The notes under the pieces were generated by a model. The model had not been told where the DNA came from. It saw only the letters and a program-made list of their open reading frames with translations, and did no database searches. From Micromonospora coriariae (GTDB lineage Bacteria > Actinomycetota > Actinomycetes > Mycobacteriales > Micromonosporaceae), in the NCBI RefSeq assembly GCF_900091455.1, contig NZ_LT607412.1, forward strand, positions 186,001 through 250,000: a DNA stretch of 64,000 bases, read 5' to 3'. A program made the position numbers and the translations under genes. Below are positions 53,099 through 62,762 of the stretch, piece by piece. Positions within the stretch are counted from its first letter, which is position 1; every line of letters begins with the position of its first letter.

Positions 53099-54592
53099 TC
53101 AGGCGTTCTGCGGGAAGCCGAGGTTCAGGCCCCCGTGGCTCGGGTCGAGCCAGCGGGAGGTGACCACCTTGCCCCGAGTGAAGAACCGGACTCCGTCCAT
53201 GCCGTGCGCGTGGGTGTCCCCGAAGAGGCTGTGCTTCCAGCCACCGAACGAGTAGTACGCCACCGGGACCGGGATGGGCACGTTGATGCCGACCATCCCG
53301 ACCTGCACCTCGTGCTGGAAGCGCCGGGCCGCGCCGCCGTCGTTCGTGAAGATCGCGGTCCCGTTGCCGTACGGGTTCGCGTTGATCAGGTCGAGCCCCG
53401 CGTCGTACGACGGCACCCGGAGCACCGACAGCACCGGGCCGAAGATCTCCTCACGGTAGATCGACATCTCCGGGGTGACGTGGTCGAAGAGGGTGGGGCC
53501 CAGCCAGAACCCACCCTCGTCGCCGTCGAAGGGGCCGGTCCGACCGTCCACCACAAGGCTGGCGCCGGCCTCGACCCCGGCCCGCACGTAGCCGGCGACC
53601 TTGTCCCGGTGCGCGGCGGTGACCAGCGGACCCATGTCGCAGCCCTTGGTGCCGTCTCCGGTGCACAGGCCGCCCATCCGCTCCTTGATCTTGGCGATCA
53701 GCTCGTCGGCGACCGGCTCCACGGCGACCAGGGCCGAGATCGCCATGCACCGCTCGCCGGCCGAACCGAAGCCGGCATTCACCGCCGCGTCGGCGACCAG
53801 GTCGAGATCGGCGTCGGGCAGCACCAGCATGTGGTTCTTCGCGCCGCCCAGCGCCTGGACCCGCTTGCCGTGCGCGGTGGCCATCTCGTACACGTACCGG
53901 GCGATCGGAGTGGAGCCGACGAACGACACGGCCGCCACGTCGGGGCTCGTCAACAACGCGTCGACGGCCTCCTTGTCGCCGTGCATCACGTTCATCACGC
54001 CGTCCGGCAGGCCCGCCTCGGTCCACAGCCGGGCCATGGCCACCGCCGCCGAGGGATCCTTCTCGCTGGGCTTGAGGATGACCGCGTTCCCGCAGGCGAT
54101 GGCGATCGGCACGAACCAGAGCGGGACCATGGCCGGGAAGTTGAACGGCGAGATCACCGCCACCACGCCGAGCGACTGCCGGATCGAGTACACGTCCACG
54201 TTCGTCGACGCGCCCTCGGTGTACCCGCCCTGCAGGAGGTGCGGGATGCCGCAGGCGAACTCGGCGACCTCCAGCCCCCGGGTGACCTCGCCCAGCGCGT
54301 CGTCGAGCACCTTGCCGTGCTCGGCGGTGATCAGCGCGGCGATCTCCTCCTTGCGCTGGTTGAGCAGCTCCCGGAAGGCGAACAGCACCCGGGTGCGGCG
54401 GGCCAGCGACGTGTCGGCCCAACTCCGGGCGGCGGTCGCCGCCTTGGCGGCCACCTCGGCCACGAGTTCGGCCGAGGCGAGGTCGACCTGACCGGTGACC
54501 GCGCCCGACGCGGGGTTGTAGACCTCGCCGGTCCGGTCAGGCACACCGGTCCAGTCGTGGCCGCCGATCAGGTGGGTGATCCGGGTTGGCAC
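53099..54592 (-). CDS. mmsA: Methylmalonate-semialdehyde dehydrogenase (CoA acylating)
   Basis: About 497 aa. It converts malonic or methylmalonic semialdehyde to acetyl-CoA or propionyl-CoA, the last step of inositol catabolism (IolA). The aldehyde dehydrogenase fold is clear: VVAVISPFNFPAMVPLWFVP, FVGSTPIARYVYEMATAHGK and the nucleophile Cys in GFGSAGERCMAISAL, then SIYREEIFGPVLSVLR. The C-terminal SHGGLNLGFPQNA ends the operon. GTG 54592 is chosen because GGAG lies ten bases upstream; GTG 54601 is adjacent to that site and less likely. It is the last gene of the cluster. Confidence 0.93.
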   Translation of the reverse strand: MPTRITHLIGGHDWTGVPDRTGEVYNPASGAVTGQVDLASAELVAEVAAKAATAARSWADTSLARRTRVLFAFRELLNQRKEEIAALITAEHGKVLDDALGEVTRGLEVAEFACGIPHLLQGGYTEGASTNVDVYSIRQSLGVVAVISPFNFPAMVPLWFVPIAIACGNAVILKPSEKDPSAAVAMARLWTEAGLPDGVMNVMHGDKEAVDALLTSPDVAAVSFVGSTPIARYVYEMATAHGKRVQALGGAKNHMLVLPDADLDLVADAAVNAGFGSAGERCMAISALVAVEPVADELIAKIKERMGGLCTGDGTKGCDMGPLVTAAHRDKVAGYVRAGVEAGASLVVDGRTGPFDGDEGGFWLGPTLFDHVTPEMSIYREEIFGPVLSVLRVPSYDAGLDLINANPYGNGTAIFTNDGGAARRFQHEVQVGMVGINVPIPVPVAYYSFGGWKHSLFGDTHAHGMDGVRFFTRGKVVTSRWLDPSHGGLNLGFPQNA

Positions 54593-54657
54593 GGTGCTCA
54601 CGCTCCTTTGTTTCTGGGTGGGACAGAAGGCCGTCGGGGCGGGGCCCCGACCGGACC

Positions 54658-55683
54658 TCACGGCCGGAGGATCTCGGCGCGGTCGGCGAGCTCGACCCGG
54701 ACCGGCTGGCCGGTGGCGAGCGAGGCCACGCCGGCCTCGCAGACCACGCTGGCGGCGTAGCCGTCCCAGGTGGTCGGGCCGGCCACCTGGCCACGGCGGC
54801 AGGCCCGGGCCCACTCCTGGACCTCGATGTCGTACGCGCGGGCGAAGCGTTGGCGGTAGTCGTCCGGGATCCGGCCCGCGTAGGCGTTCCCCCGCCGGAC
54901 CAGCATCTCCTGGCCCAGGCCGATGGTGGCGCTGCCCAACTCGGCCACCGCCTCGCACCGCACCTCGTAGCCGACCTGCGAGTTGACGAAGACCTCGGTG
55001 GTGGCCACGCCACCGCCCGCCATCTGGAAGATGGCCACCTGCGGGTCGCGGAGGCCCTCGGGGGCTCGACCACTCGGGGTCGGCGTGAGCAGCGTGACGG
55101 TCTCGATCTCGGCGTCGAACAGCCACCGGCAGACGTCCACCTCGTGAACGAGAGAGTCGTTGACGATCGCCGCCGAGTCGCGGAACCAGGCCGGCGAGGT
55201 CCTGTTCCGGTGGATATTGTGCACGAGCAGCAGCCGGCCGAGCTCGCCGTCGTCGAGCAGCCGCCGCAGCTCGGCGTACTCGGGATCGAACCGGCGCATG
55301 AAGCCGACCTGGACCAGCGGTCGCCCGGCCTTGTCCCGCTCGACCTCGACCAGGCGCAGCGCGGCGGCGCTGTCCATGGTCAGCGGCTTCTCGCAAAGGG
55401 AGAACTTGCCGTGCGCCAGGCAGGCGAGGACCTGCTCCTCGTGCGCGAAGCCGGGCGAGGCGATGAGCACCGCCTCCACGGCGTCGTCGGCGATCAGGTC
55501 GAGCGGATTGGCGATGGCGCGCACGCCCGGATAGCGCGCGGCCACCTCAGCGGCCCGCGCACTGTCGGCGTCGGCGACGGCAACCAGCTCCGCGCCGGAG
55601 ATCCGGGTGGCCAGCCGGTCGGCGTGGTCGGTGCCCATGGTCCCCACACCGATGACGCCCACCCGCAGCGGACGCTCCGTCAT
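54658..55683 (-). CDS. iolG: Inositol 2-dehydrogenase (Gfo/Idh/MocA)
   Basis: 341 aa. It oxidises myo-inositol to 2-keto-myo-inositol with NAD, the first step. The N-terminal Rossmann motif is RVGVIGVGTMGTDHADRLA. The catalytic pattern CEKPLT is present, and the C-terminal domain carries the histidines of SLVHEVDVCRWLF. ATG 55683 overlaps the iolD stop by four bases. The neighbours make the inositol role secure although Gfo/Idh enzymes vary in substrate. Confidence 0.92.
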   Translation of the reverse strand: MTERPLRVGVIGVGTMGTDHADRLATRISGAELVAVADADSARAAEVAARYPGVRAIANPLDLIADDAVEAVLIASPGFAHEEQVLACLAHGKFSLCEKPLTMDSAAALRLVEVERDKAGRPLVQVGFMRRFDPEYAELRRLLDDGELGRLLLVHNIHRNRTSPAWFRDSAAIVNDSLVHEVDVCRWLFDAEIETVTLLTPTPSGRAPEGLRDPQVAIFQMAGGGVATTEVFVNSQVGYEVRCEAVAELGSATIGLGQEMLVRRGNAYAGRIPDDYRQRFARAYDIEVQEWARACRRGQVAGPTTWDGYAASVVCEAGVASLATGQPVRVELADRAEILRP

Positions 55684-57626
55684 CCGTCGACCTCCTCGAT
55701 CGGCGTCAGCAGTGCCCGCTGCGCCGCCTTCTTCTCGATGTACTCGTCGTACGCCCGGCGGGTGGAGTCGAGATCGCTGACCTGGCTGACTGGGACGTCC
55801 CACCAGGACTCGCTACCCGGTGCGTGGACCAGCGGGTCGGTCTCCACGTGGATCACGATCGGGCCGCCGTCGGCGGGCGCCGCTTTGGCGTCCTTGATCG
55901 CCTGCTCCAGGCCGGCCCGGTCGTGCACCTCGATCACCGTCGCGCCGAGGCTGCGCGCGTTGGCCGCGAGGTCCACCGGCAGCCGGGTGCCGTCCAGCCG
56001 CCCGCTGGCCGCGTCGCGGTAGCGGTAGCCGGTGCCGAAACGCTGCGAGCCGAGCGACTCGGAGAGCGAGCCGATCGATCCGAAGCCGTGGTTCTGCACC
56101 AGCACGACGATGACCTTGATCCGCTCCTGCACGGCGGTGACCAGCTCGGTCGGCATCATCAGGTATGAGCCGTCGCCCACCAGGACGAAGACGTCCCGGT
56201 CCGGGTCGGCCAGCCGCACCCCGAGACCACCAGGGATCTCATAGCCCATGCAGGAGTAGCCGTACTCGACGTGGTAGCCCTTCGGGTCCCGCACCCGCCA
56301 CAACTTGTGCAGGTCGCCGGGCATCGAGCCGGCGGCGCAGACCACCACGTCCCGTGGGTCGGAGAGCTCGTTGACGCAGCCCAGCACGGCGCCCTGGGTC
56401 AGTACGCCGGCGGCCAACCGCTCGGTCACCTCCGGCGACGGGTGGTACGTCGCCTCCACCTGGGCGTCCCAGGCGCGGAACAGCTCCGCCTGCTCGACTC
56501 GGTACTCCGGTGCGACCTCGTACCCGGCGAGCGCCTCGTGCAGCGCGGTGAGCGCCGCGTGGGCATCGGCCACCACCGGCAGGCCGGCGAGCTTGCCGGC
56601 GTCGAACCGGGCGACGTTGATGTTGACGAACCGCACCCCCGCCTCCTGGAAGGCGGTGCGCGAGGCGGTGGTGAAGTCGCTGTACCGGGTGCCGGCACCG
56701 ATCACCAGGTCGGCCGTGCGGGCCAGCGCGTTGGCCGCCGTGGTGCCGGTGGAGCCGACCGCCCCCATGGCCTGCGGATGCCCGTGCGGCAGCGCACCCT
56801 TGCCGGCCTGGGTCTCCGCCACCGGGATGCCGGTGGCGTCGCAGAAGGCGCGAAGCGCGGCCTCGGCACCGGAGTAGTGCACGCCGCCGCCGGCCACCAC
56901 CAGCGGCCGGCGGGCCGACCGGATCAGCGCCGCGGCCCGCTCGATGAGGTCCGGTTCCGCTGGCGGTCGCGGCACACGCCAGGTGCGCGGCGCAAACAGA
57001 TCGACCGGCCAGTCGTACGCCTCGGCCTGCACGTCCTGCGGCAGTTCGATGGTGACCGCCCCGGTCTGGACCGGGTCGGTGAGCACCCGCATTGCGCCGA
57101 GCAGGGCCGTCGGCAGATGCTCCGGCCGGTCGACCCGGTCGAAGAACCGGGACAGCGGGCGGAAGGCGTCGTTGACCGTACGGTCGCCGGTCTCCGGCAT
57201 CTCGATCTCCTGCAGCACCGGCCGGGCCACCCGGGTGGCGAAGGTGCCGGAGGGCAGGAGCAGCACCGGGATCCGGTTCACGGTGGCCAGCGCCGCGCCG
57301 GTGAGCATGTTGGTCGAGCCGGGGCCGACCGACGCGGTGCACGCCCAGGTGGTCAGCCGGTCCCGGTGCCGGGCGAACGCCACCGCCGTGTGCACCATCG
57401 CCTGCTCGTTGCGGACCAGCACGTACGGCAGCCGGTCCGGGCCGTCGGCCAGCTCGTCCTGGAGCAGCGCCTGGCCGAGTCCGGCCACGTTGCCGTGCCC
57501 GAAGATGCCCAGGCAGCCGGCGAAGAGCCGATGCCGCTCACCGTCCCGCTCGGTCCACTGGTTGGCGAGGAAACGCACCACGGCCTGACCCACGGTCAGC
57601 CGAACCGTGCCGGCGCTGGTCGTCAT
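55680..57626 (-). CDS. iolD: 3D-(3,5/4)-trihydroxycyclohexane-1,2-dione hydrolase
   Basis: 648 aa, a thiamine-diphosphate enzyme that opens the inositol ring. Family features are FGHGNVAGLGQALLQ near the start, ACTASVGPGSTNMLTGAALA in the first domain and the ThDP motif GDGSYLMMPTELV with the closing NHGFGSIGSLSES. The length is typical. ATG 57626 overlaps the iolB stop. It acts after IolE and before IolB. Confidence 0.95.
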   Translation of the reverse strand: MTTSAGTVRLTVGQAVVRFLANQWTERDGERHRLFAGCLGIFGHGNVAGLGQALLQDELADGPDRLPYVLVRNEQAMVHTAVAFARHRDRLTTWACTASVGPGSTNMLTGAALATVNRIPVLLLPSGTFATRVARPVLQEIEMPETGDRTVNDAFRPLSRFFDRVDRPEHLPTALLGAMRVLTDPVQTGAVTIELPQDVQAEAYDWPVDLFAPRTWRVPRPPAEPDLIERAAALIRSARRPLVVAGGGVHYSGAEAALRAFCDATGIPVAETQAGKGALPHGHPQAMGAVGSTGTTAANALARTADLVIGAGTRYSDFTTASRTAFQEAGVRFVNINVARFDAGKLAGLPVVADAHAALTALHEALAGYEVAPEYRVEQAELFRAWDAQVEATYHPSPEVTERLAAGVLTQGAVLGCVNELSDPRDVVVCAAGSMPGDLHKLWRVRDPKGYHVEYGYSCMGYEIPGGLGVRLADPDRDVFVLVGDGSYLMMPTELVTAVQERIKVIVVLVQNHGFGSIGSLSESLGSQRFGTGYRYRDAASGRLDGTRLPVDLAANARSLGATVIEVHDRAGLEQAIKDAKAAPADGGPIVIHVETDPLVHAPGSESWWDVPVSQVSDLDSTRRAYDEYIEKKAAQRALLTPIEEVDG

Positions 57627-58543
57627 CGGTAGCCTCCGCTGGCCAGTCGAGGATCGACGGACTGTCCGTCCCAGGTGCCCCGGACCCAGCCGTGGGCCGG
57701 GTCGTCGCAGATCAGCCAGGCCCGGGTCGCGCCGGGGCCGGCCATCACGTTCAGGTAGTAGAGGTCGTAGCCGGGCGGGGCCATCGCCGGCCCGTGCCAG
57801 CCGTGCGGCACCAGCACCACGTCACCGGTACGCACCTCCGCCAGCACGTCCAGCGGACGTTCGGCGGTGCCGTAGACCCGCTGGTAGGCGATCGGGTCAC
57901 CGGAGCCGTCGGCGTCGTCCGTCCGGAGCTCGAAGTAGTAGATCTCCTCCAACTCGGTCTCCGCGCCGGGCCGCTCCTCGTCGTGCTTGTGCGGCGGGTA
58001 GGAACTCCAGTTGCCGGCGGGGGTGATCACCTCGCAGGCGATGATCGAGTCGGCGTCGAGGACGTCCGGTACGCCGAAGTTGCGCACCAGCCGGGACGCC
58101 GTACCGGCGCCGCGCAGCTCGACGGGGACGTTGGCAGCGGCCAGGTGGCGGAACGGCGGGGTGGTGGCCCGCTTGGTGGCGGTCGCCCCGCAGAGCGCCA
58201 CCCGGGCCGGGCCCGAACCGTCGTTGCGTACGGTGAGCCGGCTGCCGCGTGGGACGTACGCCACGTCGGTGGGCCCGGCGAAGACGTCCGCCCGGCCGGT
58301 TAGCTCGGCCTCGTGGCGCTCGCCGTCGCCGTCCACCGCGGACACGGCGCAGCCGCCCCGCAGCGGCACGACGACGACCTCGGTCTCGCCGAGGTCGACC
58401 GCCACCTGCTCGCCGGGGGCCAGCTCGGCCACCCGGAGGCTGGTGTGCCGCCACCCGGGGGTGGCGTCGGTGATGGACACCCGGAAGCCGCCCTCCATGG
58501 CGCTTCCGTCCGGCCAGACCCAGCGCGCGTCGTCCCCGGTCAC
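57623..58543 (-). CDS. iolB: 5-deoxy-glucuronate isomerase
   Basis: 306 aa. It converts 5-deoxy-glucuronate to 5-dehydro-2-deoxy-gluconate. It is a two-domain cupin; the strongest segment is PPHKHDEERPGAETELEEIY with a later histidine in VPHGWHGPAMAPPGYDLYYL. GTG 58543 overlaps the upstream aldolase gene by four bases. The N-terminal domain is more variable, as usual in the family. Confidence 0.93.
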   Translation of the reverse strand: MTGDDARWVWPDGSAMEGGFRVSITDATPGWRHTSLRVAELAPGEQVAVDLGETEVVVVPLRGGCAVSAVDGDGERHEAELTGRADVFAGPTDVAYVPRGSRLTVRNDGSGPARVALCGATATKRATTPPFRHLAAANVPVELRGAGTASRLVRNFGVPDVLDADSIIACEVITPAGNWSSYPPHKHDEERPGAETELEEIYYFELRTDDADGSGDPIAYQRVYGTAERPLDVLAEVRTGDVVLVPHGWHGPAMAPPGYDLYYLNVMAGPGATRAWLICDDPAHGWVRGTWDGQSVDPRLASGGYR

Positions 58544-59439
58544 CGCCCACCTCCGTGCACCAGCGCGGCGGCGGTGTCCACCGCTGCCGCCACGTCTCCG
58601 TCCGGTGGGTAGAGCAGTGCCCGCCCCACCACGAGGCCCCGCACGCTGGGCAGGTCGAGCGCTGCCGCCCAGCTCGCGTACGTCTCGTCCGCCGGGCCGC
58701 TCGGGTCGCCACCGAGCAGCAGCGTGGGCAGCGTGGTGGCGGCCATGACCCGGGGCAACTCGGCCACGACCGGCAGTTTCAGCCAGGTGTGCCGGCTGGT
58801 CACGCCGAGCCCCGTGGCGATCTGGATGGCGCGGATGGTCGAGTCGGGATCGAGCAGGTTGCGCACCCGGTTGCCGTCGCGGACCGAGAGGAAGGGCTCG
58901 ACCATCGCCATCACCTCGTGCCCGGCGAGCCCGGTGACCGCGTGGGCGCTGGCCTCCAGGGTGGCCGCGGTGGCGGGATCGTCCAGGCAGATGCGGACGA
59001 GCATCTTGCCGCCGTCGAGCCGCCGGGCGGCGATCTCCTCGGCGGTGTAGGCGGTGAACCGGTCGTCGAACTCGAATGCCGCACCCTGCAGACCGCCCCG
59101 GTTCATCGAACCGACGACGACCTTGTCCTCCAGCGCGCCGAGCAGCAGCAGGTCGTCGAGGATGTCCGGGGTGCCGAGCACCCCGTCGACGCCCGGCCGG
59201 GACAGCGCGACGACAAGCCGGTCCAGCAGGTCGGCCCGGGAGGCCATGGCGAGCCCGTCGCCACGGACGCCGAGCGCGCCGCGCGCCGGGTGGTCCGCGG
59301 CCACGATCAGCAGCCGCCCGTCCGCGCCGACCAGCTCGCGCCGGCTCCGGCTCCGCCAGCCGTCGGTGATCCGCCGCGGCTCGCGTACCCGGATCTCGGT
59401 CAGCTCGGCGGTCTGCAACCGCCGCCGTGCCAGCGTCAT
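58540..59439 (-). CDS. Cgl0158-type aldolase of the inositol pathway (IolJ-like)
   Basis: 299 aa. This family replaces or accompanies IolJ in actinobacterial inositol clusters and is believed to split 5-dehydro-2-deoxy-6-phosphogluconate. A class I TIM-barrel pattern is visible: LLIVAADHPARGALGVRGDG, DDLLLLGALEDKVVVGSMNR and TWLKLPVVAELPRVMAATTL with the probable Schiff-base lysine (WLKLP). The start overlaps iolC by four bases. The exact reaction is inferred from context. Confidence 0.8.
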   Translation of the reverse strand: MTLARRRLQTAELTEIRVREPRRITDGWRSRSRRELVGADGRLLIVAADHPARGALGVRGDGLAMASRADLLDRLVVALSRPGVDGVLGTPDILDDLLLLGALEDKVVVGSMNRGGLQGAAFEFDDRFTAYTAEEIAARRLDGGKMLVRICLDDPATAATLEASAHAVTGLAGHEVMAMVEPFLSVRDGNRVRNLLDPDSTIRAIQIATGLGVTSRHTWLKLPVVAELPRVMAATTLPTLLLGGDPSGPADETYASWAAALDLPSVRGLVVGRALLYPPDGDVAAAVDTAAALVHGGGR

Positions 59440-60482
59440 TGCGGGATCTCCTTCCCGGCCCCGGCCGGGACCGTTGCGACTGCCGCGCCGCCCAGGTCGG
59501 TGGTGCCCGCGGCGAGCACCGCCTCGACATCGGCGTCGGTCGGCATCGCGGTGGAGCACTCCAGCCGGCCGGCCACGATCGCGCCTGCCGCGTTGGCGAA
59601 CCGCAGGATCCGGGGCAGGTCCCAGCCGCTGAGCAGGCCGTGGACCAACGCCCCGCCGAAGGCGTCACCGGCCCCCAACCCGTTCATCACCCGTACCGGA
59701 AACGGCGGCACCTCGACCCGCTCGGTCGCCGTCGCGGCCAGCACGCCCTTCGGCCCCTGCTTCACGACCGCCAACTCCACGCCGCGGTCGAGCAGGGCGT
59801 CCGCCGCGCGGTGCGGGTCGGTCTCGCCGACCGCCACGGCGCACTCCTCGCGGTTGCCGACGGCGACGGTGACGTGGTCGAGCGCCAGGCGCACCTGCTC
59901 GGTGGCCTCGGCCGGGTCGGGCCAGAACATCGGCCGGTAGTCGAGGTCCAGCACGGTGTGCGAGCGACGGCCGCGGGCCTGCCACGCCGCGAAGTGGGCG
60001 GCGCGGGACGGCTCCTGGGACAGGCCAGTGACGGTGGCCCAGAAGACCCGGGCCGTGCGGATCGCGTCGAACGGCAACTCGTCCGCCTCGATCAGCAGGT
60101 CCGGGGCGATCGGATAACGGTAGAAGTAGAGCGGGAAGTCGTCCGGCGGGAAGACCTCGCAGAAGGTGACCGGCGTGGGCGGCCCGGGCACGGCGCTGAC
60201 GAACCGGTCGTCGACACCGAGCCGGCGCAGCTCCTTCCGGACGTAGCGACCGAACGGGTCATCCCCGGTCCGGGTGATGATCGCCGAATGCCGGCCGTGC
60301 CGGGAGGCGGCCACCGTCACGTTTGTCGCGCTGCCGCCGAGGAACTTCTCGAACCGGGTGACGTCCTCCAGGCCCACGCCGTGGTCCAGTGGGTAGACGT
60401 CCACGCCGCACCGGCCCACGGCCACCAGGTCATACGCCGACGGCCCGGCATCCGGCCGGCCGTCGATCACCGAGGCTCCCAT
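59436..60482 (-). CDS. iolC: 5-dehydro-2-deoxygluconokinase
   Basis: 348 aa PfkB kinase that phosphorylates 5-dehydro-2-deoxygluconate. PfkB signature 1 is KFLGGSATNVTVAASRHGR and signature 2 is NGLGAGDAFGGALVHGL with the catalytic Asp. The segment VLDLDYRPMFWPDPAEA is typical of IolC. ATG 60482 lies four bases after the iolE-like stop, so coupling is tight. Confidence 0.93.
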   Translation of the reverse strand: MGASVIDGRPDAGPSAYDLVAVGRCGVDVYPLDHGVGLEDVTRFEKFLGGSATNVTVAASRHGRHSAIITRTGDDPFGRYVRKELRRLGVDDRFVSAVPGPPTPVTFCEVFPPDDFPLYFYRYPIAPDLLIEADELPFDAIRTARVFWATVTGLSQEPSRAAHFAAWQARGRRSHTVLDLDYRPMFWPDPAEATEQVRLALDHVTVAVGNREECAVAVGETDPHRAADALLDRGVELAVVKQGPKGVLAATATERVEVPPFPVRVMNGLGAGDAFGGALVHGLLSGWDLPRILRFANAAGAIVAGRLECSTAMPTDADVEAVLAAGTTDLGGAAVATVPAGAGKEIPQ

Positions 60483-60486
60483 CCCG

Positions 60487-61392
60487 TCAGCGTCCCTTCG
60501 GGATCGACCCGGCCACGTCGAGCAGGTAGGCGATGCTGGCCTGGACGTCCGCCACCGGACCGGTCTCGCCCTCGGGCGGGCCGGTCAGCACGGTGTCCTG
60601 TTCGAGCACGTACCAGCCCTGGTAGCCGGCGTGCTCCAGCGCGGTGACGATGGCCCGCACATCGACGTCGCCCCCGCCGAGCGGCGCGTACATGCCGCGC
60701 GCCACCGCCTCGCTGTAGGTGACCTCGCCGGCGCGTACCCGCTCGGCCCACTCGGCCCGCACGTCCTTGAGATGCACGTGCGCGATCCGCCGGGGATGCT
60801 CGCGGGCCACGGCGACCGGGTCGCCCCCGCCGACGAGCAGATGACCGGTGTCCAGGCAGAGCCCGATCCGGCTGCCGGCGAGCACCCGGTCGGTCTCGGC
60901 GCCGGTCTCCACCATCGTGCCGACGTGCGGGTGCAGCGTCGCCACCAGGCCGTACTGGGCGGCCAGGGCGTCGATCCGGTCGAGGTTGCCCAGCAGGGTG
61001 GCCCAGCTGGCGTCGTCGAGGGTCGGCCGGTTGTCGTAGCCGTCGGTGCCGGTCGCGGCGGCGAGCACCACCGTGGACGCCTGCGCGGCGACCAGGCCGA
61101 CGATCGCCCGGGACACCTCGGGTACCGGGTCGTGGCCCGGGTCGTGCAGCACCACGGGCACGAACTGACCGACCGCGGTGAGGCCGTGCCGGGTGAGGGT
61201 GGCCGTCTTGCCGACCGGGTCGTCCGGGAGGAACCCGTCCGGGCCGAACTCGGTGGCCACCAGGCCCAGCTCACGCATCTGTCGGAGCACTGTCTCAGGG
61301 TCGAGCTGGTAGCCCCACCCCGGCACCTCGCAGACGCCCCATGAGATGGGCGCTCCGGCGACCCGAGCGGCCAGCGTCGACGGTTGTGTCAT
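60487..61392 (-). CDS. iolE: Inosose dehydratase/isomerase-like TIM-barrel protein
   Basis: 301 aa, an AP-endonuclease-2 fold like IolE and IolI. It starts after the segment APISWGVCEVPGWGYQLDPE. Metal-ligand motifs are HPHVGTMVETGAE, LCLDTGHLLVGGGDP and HVHLKDVRAEW, ending EQDTV. It would dehydrate 2-keto-inositol, or isomerise inosose. IolE is preferred because it is the only such gene in the operon. ATG 61392 follows GGAAG. Confidence 0.85.
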   Translation of the reverse strand: MTQPSTLAARVAGAPISWGVCEVPGWGYQLDPETVLRQMRELGLVATEFGPDGFLPDDPVGKTATLTRHGLTAVGQFVPVVLHDPGHDPVPEVSRAIVGLVAAQASTVVLAAATGTDGYDNRPTLDDASWATLLGNLDRIDALAAQYGLVATLHPHVGTMVETGAETDRVLAGSRIGLCLDTGHLLVGGGDPVAVAREHPRRIAHVHLKDVRAEWAERVRAGEVTYSEAVARGMYAPLGGGDVDVRAIVTALEHAGYQGWYVLEQDTVLTGPPEGETGPVADVQASIAYLLDVAGSIPKGR

Positions 61393-61418
61393 CGACTCTT
61401 CCTTCCGAGGGATGCCGG

Positions 61419-62762
61419 TCACCGCAGCACGTCCGCCAGCCCTGGCAGCCGCTCCCGGTAGCCGGCGAGCAGCCGCCGTGCGGTGGTCACGGAGTCGACC
61501 AGCGGGTGCAGCGCCAGCGCCTTGACCGCCAGGGATGCCGACCCGCTGGCAGCGGCCTCGATGGTCAACTGCTCCACCGCCTTGACCTGCTGCACGAGCC
61601 CGAGCATGTGGCCCTGCAGCGGCTCCGTCGCGAACGGCCGGGCGCCGGTCCCGTCCACCAGGCAGGGCACCTCGACCACCGCGTCGGCGGGCAGCCCCGG
61701 GACGGCGGAGCCGTTGCGCACGTTGAGGATCATCGTCGAGGCATGCCCGCCGACGATGCCCGCCATCAGATCGAGGGCGACCTTCTGATAGCCGCCTTCG
61801 GCGATGTCCTCCTGCTCCCGCTCCCCGGCGCCGCTGCTGTCGCGGCTCTCCGCCATGTAGGTGGCTTCCCGCTCGGCCCGGGTGCGGGTCCAGATCTCCA
61901 GGGCGGTGTCGGGCTTGCCGGCCACCTCTGCGTAGAACTGGTCCTGCTGCTGGTGGAGGAACTCGCCCCGGGTGGTGGCCGCGTCCTTGATGGAGCTGAC
62001 CGCGTCCCGGTTGTAGTAGTAGTAGTAGAGGTACTCGTTCGGGATGGCGCCCAGCGACCGGACCCACTCCAGGCCCAGCAGGCGGGCCTCCTCCATCTGA
62101 CTGAGCAGCGTGTCGTCGGCCAGCAGTTCGGGCAGCCGGTCCACGCCGTCCACTCGCAGCCCACGCAGCCAGCCGAGGTGGTTGAGGCCGACGTAGTCCA
62201 GCGCCACCCGGCGCTGGTCCACGCCCAGCACCCGGGCGGCGCGGACGCCGAGCCCGATGGGCGAGTCGCAGATGCCGATCACGCGGTCACCCAGCCGGCG
62301 ACGCATCGCCTCGGTGACCATGCCGGCCGGGTTGGTGAAGTTGATGACCCAGGCGTTCGGCGCGTGGCGGGCCACCCGGTCGGCGATGTCCAGGCAGACC
62401 GGAATGGTCCGCAGCGCGTACGCGAGCCCGCCTGGCCCGGTCGTCTCCTGGCCGAGGATGCCGAGGTCGAGCGCGACCCGCTCGTCCACCGTCCGGCCGG
62501 CGAGACCGTCCACCCGGATTGCCGAGAAGACGAAGTCGGCGCCGTCCAGCGCCTCGTCCAGATCGGTCGCCGTGCGTACCTTCGGGGCGTCCGTCCGGCC
62601 GGCCGCCAACTGGTCGAGCACCGCGTGCACGGCGTTCAGCCGGTGGCTCGCCAGGTCGTAGAGCACGACCTCGCGGACGTCCGGCCCGTCTTCCTGCGTC
62701 AGGAGTTGCTGATAGATGAGCGGTACCCGGAAGCCGCCACCGCCCAGGATGGTCAGTTTCAT
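61419..62762 (-). CDS. GH4-family glycosidase (6-phospho-beta-glucosidase-like)
   Basis: 447 aa. GH4 enzymes use NAD and a divalent metal in an oxidation-elimination mechanism. The NAD motif is LTILGGGGFRVPLIY. The metal-ligand cysteine is in GICDSPIGL, the conserved VINFTNPAG and VGLNHLGW are present, and VEVPCLVDGTGARPFATEPL is typical. The gene sits between the DeoR regulator and the inositol genes in one transcript, so it may release inositol from a glycoside or glycosyl-inositol; that is inference. ATG 62762 overlaps the regulator stop. Confidence 0.9.
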   Translation of the reverse strand: MKLTILGGGGFRVPLIYQQLLTQEDGPDVREVVLYDLASHRLNAVHAVLDQLAAGRTDAPKVRTATDLDEALDGADFVFSAIRVDGLAGRTVDERVALDLGILGQETTGPGGLAYALRTIPVCLDIADRVARHAPNAWVINFTNPAGMVTEAMRRRLGDRVIGICDSPIGLGVRAARVLGVDQRRVALDYVGLNHLGWLRGLRVDGVDRLPELLADDTLLSQMEEARLLGLEWVRSLGAIPNEYLYYYYYNRDAVSSIKDAATTRGEFLHQQQDQFYAEVAGKPDTALEIWTRTRAEREATYMAESRDSSGAGEREQEDIAEGGYQKVALDLMAGIVGGHASTMILNVRNGSAVPGLPADAVVEVPCLVDGTGARPFATEPLQGHMLGLVQQVKAVEQLTIEAAASGSASLAVKALALHPLVDSVTTARRLLAGYRERLPGLADVLR